From Bacterioplanoides pacificum (GTDB lineage Bacteria; Pseudomonadota; Gammaproteobacteria; Pseudomonadales; Oceanobacteraceae), in the NCBI RefSeq assembly GCF_042648445.1, contig NZ_JBHRYB010000001.1, positions 124,001 through 188,000 on the forward strand: 64,000 nucleotides of DNA, read 5' to 3'. The translations under genes were made by a program, and so were the position numbers. Each line of letters opens with the position of its first letter. Position 1 is the first letter of the stretch. The notes beneath the pieces were generated by a model. The model was not told the origin of the DNA. It searched no databases and saw nothing but the letters and a program-made list of their open reading frames with translations. This document shows positions 52,278-59,926 of the stretch, piece after piece.

Positions 52278-52708
52278 AACACGATCTCAGCATTTTCTCG
52301 TCCTCTAACTTAACCTGCAGGTATGACGTTACGATGACCCGCAGGTGAAAGATTGTGACTAAGTGTGTCGTAATTTGTCTGAAATCCACAGTTTTGTAAT
52401 CAAATAACTTTCCGCCGCCCGCTGATTGGCGAAAGGCGTTGTTTGTTCTGTGATCAATGGCTTTCCCGGCGGTTCTGACCAATGGCAGCGTCCGGGCTGG
52501 TTACAATTTGCAAAAATTGCACAACCAGCGCGCTCTGGCGCACGGCGGGTTGTGGGAATTGCACAGTCAATGACCCGATTTTTCCTACCTCAGTGGCCGG
52601 GGCTGTTCCATGCTGCAAGCCGGTGCCGCCGCATTCCCGGGCATCTGGCAGTAATAATAAGAATCGAACCACGTCCCGGCACGTCCGGAACAACAAAAGG
52701 TATTCAGT
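52278..52708. other. Non-coding gap, likely divergent regulatory region
   Basis: This 431-base stretch has no convincing gene. It contains several short inverted repeats such as the GCGCTCTGGCGC and TTTGCAAAAATTGCA types, and an AAAGG ribosome site before the next ATG. Promoters for the phosphodiesterase (minus) and the large hydrolase (plus) must lie here; no clear -35/-10 pair was found. Confidence 0.5.
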
Positions 52709-55700
52709 ATGAAACAGCATGAACTCAAACGCTGGTGTCACCTGACGCTGGCGGGTGGCCTGCTAGCTTTTGGCAGTGTTCATACGCCACAGGCAGCCGC
52801 TTTTTCTCAGCCGCCTCCGGCAGAAGCACCGGTTGAACAACGCATGGACGCCGATATGGCAGTGCATTCCCTGGCTCAGGGATGTTATGCGGTGCAATCG
52901 CCCACCAATGGCAAATACATCAACCGTTATCATAAAGGCGGAGCGATCGATAATGGCCTCGGCTGGCAGGTCCGTGCCACCAGTCTGGATCAGGCCGCCA
53001 GCTTTTATTTTAAGCCAACGTCATTTTTCCATTTTATGCTGACGGATAAAGACGGCCGTTATCTGGCAACCCATTTGCCGAACGAGATTTCTGCCGGCCG
53101 TTACGCCGGTGAGTTTGCCGAGTTTAAAATCACCGCCCATCCGCAAAGCAGCGGTGAATATTTCTACAGCATTTATGGCCCGAAACTGGCGAAAGTGTTG
53201 CGTCATAACTACGGCGGTACCGGTCATTACAGCGACGGTGGTCTGTATGTGATCGATATTCTGAACCCGACCAACAGTGGCAGTGAAACCCACTTCCGGC
53301 TGGTGCCGAAAAGCGACTGTACGCCGTTCCCGGAAGCCCAGCTGAATACCAGCGGCAGCCTGCCGGGCGGTGATGCCAGTGAGCCTGTGCGCGGTGCCAT
53401 TGACCCGCACACTCACATCACCTCGTACGAGTTTATGGGTGGTAAGTTCCTGCACGGAGAGCCATTCCATCGCTGGGGTATTGAAACCGCCTTACGTGAC
53501 AGTAAAGAGATTCATGGCCCGGATGGGGCGCTGGATATTATCGGTAACCTGATGGGTTACGACGATGTCAATCATCGCTATGACACCCGTGGCTGGCCGG
53601 ACTTCCCGTCCTGGCCGAACCGCCAGCAGGTGTCGCATATGCAGTATTACTACAAATGGATTGAACGTGCTCACCTGGGTGGTCTGCAGATGATGGTGAC
53701 TCATCTGGTGGAAAACGAAGTGTTGTGTAACGTGCAGAAAACGGTTAATCCGGCCAGCTGGATTAATCCGAATAACTGCAACACCATGGCCAGTATTCAC
53801 CTGCAGATTCGTCGTCTGCACGAAATGCAGGACTATATCGATGCGCAGCAGGGTGGCCCGGGTAAAGGCTTCTTCCGTATCGTAACCTCACCGGAACAGG
53901 CGCGCCGGGTGATTGCCGATGGCAAGCTGGCAGTGCTGATGGGGATTGAAGCTTCAGAACTGTTTAACTGTGGCATCAAAGATAACTGTTCACGCGAAAG
54001 TGTCGAACGTCAGCTGCAGGAAGTGTATGACGCCGGTGTGCGGGTGATGTATCCGATTCATCGCTTCGATAACCAGTTTGGTGGTGCGCGTCAGGAGGAT
54101 GGCTTTATTAACGTCGGCCAGTGGCTGTCGAGTGGTCGTTTCTTCGAAACTCAGGAATGTGATGCTGAAACCCGCGGCCAGCGCTTTACCAGTGGTTTCC
54201 CGCTGATCGGTCAGGTCGCGGTGATTAAAGATATCCTGGCATTGATTGGTCTTAACCCACAATACGATGAAAGCATCTGGCACTGTAACCGCCATGGCCT
54301 GACGGCGATGGGTGAATACCTGATTCAGCGTATGATCGATAAAGGCATGATCATCGAAATTGATCATACCTCCACCAAAACGGCCCGTTCGATCATGGAC
54401 ATCGTCGAAGCTCGGCAATATTCCGGTGTGATTTCCGGACATAGCCATCAGAATCGTAAACCGGATGGTTCACCACACGAAGTACACGAACGGATCGCCC
54501 GTGCCGGTGGCATGATGGCGCCGTATAACAGCGCTTCCAGCAACCTGGAGTGGAGTATCGGTGCGTTCCTCGACCTGCATGAGCAGACCGATTACCTCAA
54601 TGGTGTGCCGTTCTCGACCGACATGGGTGGTATCGGCAGTCAGGCTTATCCACGCGGGGATACCGACGTCAAACCACTGGTCTATCCGTTTGAAACGGAA
54701 TTTGGTGTGCAGATTGATAAACAGGTAACGGGTAACCGTACCTTTGATCTCAACAACGAAGGCCTGGCGCATTTTGGTATCGTGGCTGACCATATTCAGG
54801 ACATCCGTGAAAACACCAGTCCGCGCATTTATGAAGCGGTCATGAACTCCGCAGAAGCCTATCTGCAGATGTGGGAACGTTCGTTGGCGAATAGCACCCC
54901 GAAATATTCTGAAGGGGAATACACCTGGTTCTCGGTAGTGAACCGTGGCAGTGGTCGCTGTATGGATATTCCCGGCAACGACGACAACCTCAGTAACGGT
55001 GTTAATGTGCAGCTGTGGGATTGTCAGCTGACGTCGCAGGATCAGAAATGGCGCTACGACGCTGAAAACCAGATGTTCCGTAATAAAGCCAACCCGGGCA
55101 AATGTCTGGATAACCGTGGTCAGGCGCACGACAACGGTGGTGTGGTGATCTGGGATTGTGTTGACTCCGATAACCTGCGCTGGACGTATTCCGGCACCAA
55201 ACTGGCCAGTAAACACAACAGCAATATCGTCGCTGATGCTTACGACAGCGGTAATGGCGGTAACGTTGGTCAGTGGAGTTATCACGGTGGTGCCAACCAG
55301 CAGTGGGAACTGCGTTTAATGAATGCTGAAAACCGCTACGCCTTCTACCGCAGTGAAGAGACCGGTCAGTGTGTCAGTGCGGTAGCTGACCACATTGGCG
55401 CCCGGATTACGCTGCAGAACTGTGCCGGTCTGGCGTCGCAACAGTGGCGTTACGATCCCGGTACCGGGCTGATGATTAACGCCCAGGCCGGCGGCTTATG
55501 TATGGAAGTGCCGGAAGGCATGATTTACGACCATACCCTGCTGCAGCTGGCCAGCTGTGATCCTAACAACGCGGCGCAGCAGTTCAGCTATTCCGCCAAG
55601 CAACTGAAGTCGCGTATCGACCTGGGTCAGGTGCTGGACGTTTCCGGTGGTGATTCGGCAACGCTGATTATGTACGCCTCTCATGGTAAAGCGAATCAGC

Positions 55701-55723
55701 GCTGGCATGCGACGCTCTATTAA
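52709..55723 (+). CDS. Large secreted M19-like metallohydrolase with ricin-type lectin domains
   Basis: The 1004 residues have a signal peptide (about 1-31). Residues 55-200 show a beta-rich region that resembles a carbohydrate-binding trefoil. A hydrolase domain (about 228-730) follows, with DPHTH (232-236), LMGIEASE, IEIDHTSTKTARSIMD, SGHSHQN and STDMGG, an order like the M19 dipeptidase/amidohydrolase metal sites. The C-terminal part (about 738-1004) has repeated Q-x-W type motifs (DQKWRY, NQQWEL, SQQWRY, NQRWHA), typical of ricin B-type lectin trefoils, probably two. Cys content in the lectin region is high. It is probably exported to act on glycosylated or surface substrates. Confidence 0.75.
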   Translation: MKQHELKRWCHLTLAGGLLAFGSVHTPQAAAFSQPPPAEAPVEQRMDADMAVHSLAQGCYAVQSPTNGKYINRYHKGGAIDNGLGWQVRATSLDQAASFYFKPTSFFHFMLTDKDGRYLATHLPNEISAGRYAGEFAEFKITAHPQSSGEYFYSIYGPKLAKVLRHNYGGTGHYSDGGLYVIDILNPTNSGSETHFRLVPKSDCTPFPEAQLNTSGSLPGGDASEPVRGAIDPHTHITSYEFMGGKFLHGEPFHRWGIETALRDSKEIHGPDGALDIIGNLMGYDDVNHRYDTRGWPDFPSWPNRQQVSHMQYYYKWIERAHLGGLQMMVTHLVENEVLCNVQKTVNPASWINPNNCNTMASIHLQIRRLHEMQDYIDAQQGGPGKGFFRIVTSPEQARRVIADGKLAVLMGIEASELFNCGIKDNCSRESVERQLQEVYDAGVRVMYPIHRFDNQFGGARQEDGFINVGQWLSSGRFFETQECDAETRGQRFTSGFPLIGQVAVIKDILALIGLNPQYDESIWHCNRHGLTAMGEYLIQRMIDKGMIIEIDHTSTKTARSIMDIVEARQYSGVISGHSHQNRKPDGSPHEVHERIARAGGMMAPYNSASSNLEWSIGAFLDLHEQTDYLNGVPFSTDMGGIGSQAYPRGDTDVKPLVYPFETEFGVQIDKQVTGNRTFDLNNEGLAHFGIVADHIQDIRENTSPRIYEAVMNSAEAYLQMWERSLANSTPKYSEGEYTWFSVVNRGSGRCMDIPGNDDNLSNGVNVQLWDCQLTSQDQKWRYDAENQMFRNKANPGKCLDNRGQAHDNGGVVIWDCVDSDNLRWTYSGTKLASKHNSNIVADAYDSGNGGNVGQWSYHGGANQQWELRLMNAENRYAFYRSEETGQCVSAVADHIGARITLQNCAGLASQQWRYDPGTGLMINAQAGGLCMEVPEGMIYDHTLLQLASCDPNNAAQQFSYSAKQLKSRIDLGQVLDVSGGDSATLIMYASHGKANQRWHATLY

Positions 55724-55733
55724 AGGGGGTTTT

Positions 55734-55756
55734 CCCCGTACCTGACACGGGGTTTT
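55734..55756 (+). terminator. First terminator after the large hydrolase
   Basis: CCCCGT pairs with ACGGGG around a seven-base loop, followed by four T residues, ten bases after the stop. Confidence 0.65.
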
Positions 55757-55765
55757 CTATCACTT

Positions 55766-55792
55766 AAACGGCAGCCCGGCTGCCGTTTTTTT
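55766..55792 (+). terminator. Second, stronger terminator after the large hydrolase
   Basis: AAACGGCAGC pairs with GCTGCCGTTT around a three-base loop, and the T tract runs to 55792. Confidence 0.9.
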
Positions 55793-55964
55793 ATGCCGCC
55801 GGATCCGTTCGGGGTAATCGTTTCCGGCGACAATATTGGCGTTGTTGAACCTGCATCCTGAGCGGCAATATTTGCTACTTTCGCGGCACTTGCTGCACGA
55901 CATCCGTTCGCAGCTGTCTCTTTTCTGGTTGATGGCAAACAATAATAAATAATAGGAGCCGGTT

Positions 55965-56909
55965 ATGTCGGTTACACGCCATGTTGTTACCTCGGCTGAT
56001 GTCCGGCTGTATGCCGAAACCCGCGGCAACCCGGACCATCCGGCGATCATTCTGGTGCATGGTTACCCGGATAATCACATCGTCTGGCAACCGCTGGCAG
56101 AACAGCTGGCCGATGAGTTTTTTGTCATCGTTTACGACGTACGCGGGGCCGGTCAGTCGGACAAACCCAGGCGTCTGGCCGATTATCGCTTGCCGCTGCT
56201 GGCGCAGGATCTGAAGGCGGTTGCCGATCAGTTGTTACCCGGCCGTAAATTTCATCTGGCAGCGCACGACTGGGGATCGATTCAGAGCTGGGAGTCGGTC
56301 ACCAGTGGGTTGCTGCAGGGACGTATCCTGTCGTTCAGCAGTATTTCCGGCCCCAGCCTTGATCATATGGGCTTCTGGATGCGCAGCCATTTATTGTCAC
56401 TGGCGCCACGACGGCTGTTTGCCGGTATCCGTCAGCTGTTTGCCAGCTGGTATATCGCTTTTTTCCAGGTTCCGCTGCTGCCGCCATTATTGTGGCGCTT
56501 ATTGGTGGCCAGACATTGGGGTCGTTACCTGCAATGGCGCGAAGGCGTTTGTGAGCCACAGGTCAATCCGACCCAGGCTGACGACGGTGTGTTTGGCGTA
56601 CGTCTGTATCGTGCCAATTTTATCCCGCGTTTGTTGCGGCCGGAACAACGTTACGCCCATTGTCCGGTGCAGCTGATCGTACCAACCCGCGACAATTATG
56701 TTGGCACCCAGCTGTTCGACGAACTGGGTGACTGGGTGACACAGCTGTATCGTCGTGATCTGGATGCCAGCCACTGGGCACCGCTGACACATGCGCCCCA
56801 GCTGGCGCAATGGCTGGCTGAGTTTGCTCACGCCATGGCCAGTGGCGAAGACACTCAGTCGCTGCGCCAGGCCAGAATTCCGGGTAACGCTGCCGGATTC
56901 AGAAACTGA
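55965..56909 (+). CDS. Alpha/beta hydrolase, epoxide hydrolase/dehalogenase-like
   Basis: The 314 residues have the fold's oxyanion motif ILVHGYPDNHIVW and a nucleophile elbow AAHDWGSIQSW. The nucleophile is therefore an Asp as in epoxide hydrolases and haloalkane dehalogenases, not Ser. The cap region is rich in Leu, Pro and Arg, and the catalytic His is probably in DASHWAPLTH. The ATG has a GGAG site. No signal peptide. The substrate is unknown. It overlaps the convergent outer-membrane protein gene by 11 bases. Confidence 0.85.
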   Translation: MSVTRHVVTSADVRLYAETRGNPDHPAIILVHGYPDNHIVWQPLAEQLADEFFVIVYDVRGAGQSDKPRRLADYRLPLLAQDLKAVADQLLPGRKFHLAAHDWGSIQSWESVTSGLLQGRILSFSSISGPSLDHMGFWMRSHLLSLAPRRLFAGIRQLFASWYIAFFQVPLLPPLLWRLLVARHWGRYLQWREGVCEPQVNPTQADDGVFGVRLYRANFIPRLLRPEQRYAHCPVQLIVPTRDNYVGTQLFDELGDWVTQLYRRDLDASHWAPLTHAPQLAQWLAEFAHAMASGEDTQSLRQARIPGNAAGFRN

Positions 56910-58125
56910 AATCGCGTCGCAGACTGAGGTAAACCCGGTCCTGGTCATCAAACTGACCAAACTGAGTGTGGTTTTTGCCATCGAATGCCAGTGCTGCGAC
57001 GCTGATTTTCCATTGCGGTAAAAATTCATAACTGAGCGTGGCCCGCCATAGCTGGCTGGTCTGGCCGTGGCGGTTATCGACGTGATTCACCAGCCACAAT
57101 AAAGCGCTGCTGAGGCGATAACGGCTCCAGTTTTTTTCCAGCGCCAGCGAACTTTCCCAGACGTCGTCATGGCCTGGCTGACGATCGTGCCAGTGGCTGT
57201 TGGCCAGCTGCAGGTTCCAGCTCCATTCATTGGCGACCCGGTCCAGGCCGATCAGCGCCCGGCTGCGGCGGCTGTGTTCAATCGCGCTGCCGGACTGACG
57301 GCTTTCATCCGGGTAATACGCCAGGTCGCTGCGGATCACCCAGGCTCCCCAGGGGCGGGCCAGTGAGGCACCCAGCATGGAGCGCCGGGTCTGGCGGCGA
57401 AACGGCTTGCCCTGATCAAGGTGCAATAACGCATCCGGCTGATAACCGCGAAAGGCATACAGCTCAATATCATTACCCGACCAGAAGGTTTTACCACGCC
57501 AGCCGACATCGACCGGCTTGTCCGGCTGTTGCTGTGGTGGCAACTGCGCGGGCATTGCGCTCAGGGCAAAATCACTGCCGGCCGGTGCCAGCCGGGTGGT
57601 TTTCGCCTGTGGTGCAATAATCAGCTGATGTTCCCACTGACTGGCAAAATAATCGCCGATCAACATGCCACGAGGCTGGCGGCCAAGGGAATAGTTATCG
57701 AAATAAGGCAGCAGGAATTCGCGCAGGTCGAGCGGATTCCAGACATCGACAATACGAAAATAATCCGCCCGTCCCCAGGCCTGTTGTTGTTTGCCGGCCC
57801 GCAGCTCAAAGGTATCGCCCGACCAGCTGAGAAAATACTCCCGCAGCTCGGCGTCGTGGCGCATCTCATCGCGTACCTCAGGCGCGCTTGAGGCCTGATT
57901 GTACTGGCTGCGGTAACGTCCCAGCGCGATGCCTTTGGCTGTCAGCCGGCCGTTGCTGAGCTGGCCTTCAAGCAGCGCCTGATAGCGCTGTTTTAATGGC
58001 TCGCCATCGGGGTTACCGGCACGTTGCTGGTGACGCACTTCGGCGTGGCCACGGCTGCTGAAGGAGGTGGCTGCCACGCTGCTGCTGAGTAACAGCAGCA
58101 GTGTCAGAGACAATATTCTGTTCAT
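56899..58125 (-). CDS. Outer-membrane beta-barrel protein, last gene of the RND operon
   Basis: The 408 residues start with a signal peptide ending SSVAA and show alternating strands with aromatic edges (for example YRLSSALLWLVNHV, LWRATLSYEFLPQWKISVAALAFDG). The protein ends RRDFSF, a terminal Phe recognised by the BAM complex. The pattern suggests a DUF1302-like barrel. It is the last gene of the overlapping minus-strand operon with LolA-like and RND genes, so it may be the outer-membrane part of an export route. Its start shares a base with the preceding stop (TGATG). Confidence 0.75.
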   Translation of the reverse strand: MNRILSLTLLLLLSSSVAATSFSSRGHAEVRHQQRAGNPDGEPLKQRYQALLEGQLSNGRLTAKGIALGRYRSQYNQASSAPEVRDEMRHDAELREYFLSWSGDTFELRAGKQQQAWGRADYFRIVDVWNPLDLREFLLPYFDNYSLGRQPRGMLIGDYFASQWEHQLIIAPQAKTTRLAPAGSDFALSAMPAQLPPQQQPDKPVDVGWRGKTFWSGNDIELYAFRGYQPDALLHLDQGKPFRRQTRRSMLGASLARPWGAWVIRSDLAYYPDESRQSGSAIEHSRRSRALIGLDRVANEWSWNLQLANSHWHDRQPGHDDVWESSLALEKNWSRYRLSSALLWLVNHVDNRHGQTSQLWRATLSYEFLPQWKISVAALAFDGKNHTQFGQFDDQDRVYLSLRRDFSF

Positions 58126-58922
58126 CAGTGAATGCCGCTGCGTAATGTACGTTCGTTGAACAGGCGACTGGCGATGCCCTGGTTATAGCTGGTTTCCTTA
58201 CGGATCAGACGGGTAAAGCCGCCGTCAACATGGTTGCTCATGCGGGCTTCGGTAACCGTCCAGAAGCCATCCACCTGTTCCAGGCCGGTCACTTCAAAGG
58301 TTTTGATATGGCGGCCTTCGCGGTAAAACTCGTCTTTGATGATCAGCTGACGTTCGGCGTCGACATAAATGGTGCGGCGGTTATAACCGGTGCGTGGATT
58401 TTCCAGACCGTCAGCCGTGCTGGCACTGATTTTATGCAACTGGCGGCCATCCAGCTCCACCATGCCCTGATGCTGGTACTGGTAGTCGTTTACCCGCAGC
58501 CGTTCGATATCGGCGAAGGAAAAGTCGGTGCCGAGAAACGGTCCTTCTTTGGAGTTGGTGGCAATCCGGCGTGACTGGCGCAGAGCGGGCAGGTACAGCC
58601 ACTGATCGTCGTCTTTACCGCTGGCTTCTTCATAACTGAACATCAGAATGCCGGTGCCGGCGGTGTCAGCCGGGGCGGTAAAATACAACACCGCTTTGCG
58701 TTCCGGACCAAATTTTTTTTCCAGCATTAACAATTCACGCTGGCGCACAAAACCGTCACTCATAGTCTGTTCGAGAATCATGCGCGAGCGCCGGTCGTCA
58801 CCTTCATCGCGGTCACGGACCTGTTGTAACAGGGTGTCCGGAGCGGTTGCCGGAGCGCCAGTGGCGAGCGCCGAAGTCAGGCTGGTCAGGGTGAATAACG
58901 CGCTGATCAGTAGTGTTTTCAT
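58125..58922 (-). CDS. LolA-like outer-membrane lipoprotein-sorting protein
   Basis: The start at 58922 (GGAG site) gives 265 residues with a signal peptide ending SALA. The domain matches the LolA-like family of PF17131 type: RSRMILEQTMSDGFVRQREL, FTAPADTAGTGILMFSYEEA, QWLYLPALRQSRRIATNSKEGPFLGTDFSFADIE, and the tail YFR-like REGRHIKTFEVTGLEQVDGFW. These periplasmic proteins bind lipids and are found next to RND exporters. Its ATG overlaps the stop of the porter-loop-like gene by four bases (ATGA). Confidence 0.85.
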   Translation of the reverse strand: MKTLLISALFTLTSLTSALATGAPATAPDTLLQQVRDRDEGDDRRSRMILEQTMSDGFVRQRELLMLEKKFGPERKAVLYFTAPADTAGTGILMFSYEEASGKDDDQWLYLPALRQSRRIATNSKEGPFLGTDFSFADIERLRVNDYQYQHQGMVELDGRQLHKISASTADGLENPRTGYNRRTIYVDAERQLIIKDEFYREGRHIKTFEVTGLEQVDGFWTVTEARMSNHVDGGFTRLIRKETSYNQGIASRLFNERTLRSGIH

Positions 58923-59926
58923 AATGAAGTCTCCGCTGAAATTAATGCCGGGGAGCGGCAGTCGAGTACGCGGTAAGACTGCGTGTCGGCCTGCCAGTGG
59001 CTGGTGTGAATAAGTTGATAATGATCTAGAGAGGGCGCTGCCAGTGGCTGGCGATGACCGATAGCAACCAGTTGCAGCTGGCGGAAGTCCGGCCGCGCCA
59101 GGCTGTGCAGATCGCGGCTGCGCAGACTTTCGGCCATCATATACATCTGTGCCAGGGTATTGTTGTCGCGCGGCAGGCCCTGTTCGTCGAGCAACTGGTC
59201 GCCCAGCAGATTGCCGAGATAACGCAACAGATCGACGGCGGAATACAGCCGGCCGTCCAGCGCTGCCGGAGCCGCGTCTGACTGACTCAGTTGTTGCTGC
59301 GCCCGGGCCAGCTGCTGCAGTGCCCGGCGGCCATCGGCTTGTTGCCGGCTGGCGGCTGTTAGCTGATAGTGCCAGCGGCTCATCTGCTGACCATACAGCG
59401 GCCCTTGTTGCACTGCTTGCTGAATACACGGCTGGCCGGACAACGCCAGTTGTTGCTGTAACTGGTCGGTGAGGCGCTGCAGGCTGTCTGACGGGGCACC
59501 GGCAGACAGCCGTAACCACAGGTGGGTGGCCTGGCCATCGGCGCTGACCAGTCGGCGTTGCAGCAACGGATGTTGTTCCACCAGCCGTGCCAGCCGTTTG
59601 AGGCCGGCCTGCGACAGCTCACGCTGTTCGATCAGGCGGCGGAAGCGAATGTCCTGTTGCTGGGCAACAATCACATTCATGCTGGCCAGGCTGTCGAGCT
59701 GACGTATCAGTGGTTGCTGTTGCGGGGTTTTCAGCTGCCACAGACTCTCGCTGGCGCGTACCAGTTGCTGCAGTGTGTCAGCCTGATACACACCATTGGC
59801 GGGTAACAGGCTGATCACCTGCCACTGTTCGTCACTGCCGGCCTGTGCCGGCAGCGACACAGACAGCAGCGACCAGCTCAGCAACAGCACCAGCAGCCAG
59901 GGTTGTTGGTTCCGCAGCTCAGGCAT
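58919..59926 (-). CDS. Soluble periplasmic protein resembling the RND permease's two periplasmic loops
   Basis: The ATG at 59926, with a GGAG site, gives 335 residues and a signal peptide ending PAQA. The mature part has no membrane segments. Two stretches match the adjacent RND protein. SLASM (79-83) and HPLLQRRLVSADG (119-131) correspond to SLASM (175-179) and NPLFINGLISPQG in RND loop one, with an identical 41-residue spacing. SAVDLLRYL plus LPRDNNTLAQMY (229-262) corresponds to SAADFIKRM plus LPDDLTQPMLAQYY (568-603) in loop two. It therefore looks like the porter region of an RND transporter without the membrane part. It overlaps the RND gene by eight bases. Confidence 0.75.
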   Translation of the reverse strand: MPELRNQQPWLLVLLLSWSLLSVSLPAQAGSDEQWQVISLLPANGVYQADTLQQLVRASESLWQLKTPQQQPLIRQLDSLASMNVIVAQQQDIRFRRLIEQRELSQAGLKRLARLVEQHPLLQRRLVSADGQATHLWLRLSAGAPSDSLQRLTDQLQQQLALSGQPCIQQAVQQGPLYGQQMSRWHYQLTAASRQQADGRRALQQLARAQQQLSQSDAAPAALDGRLYSAVDLLRYLGNLLGDQLLDEQGLPRDNNTLAQMYMMAESLRSRDLHSLARPDFRQLQLVAIGHRQPLAAPSLDHYQLIHTSHWQADTQSYRVLDCRSPALISAETSL

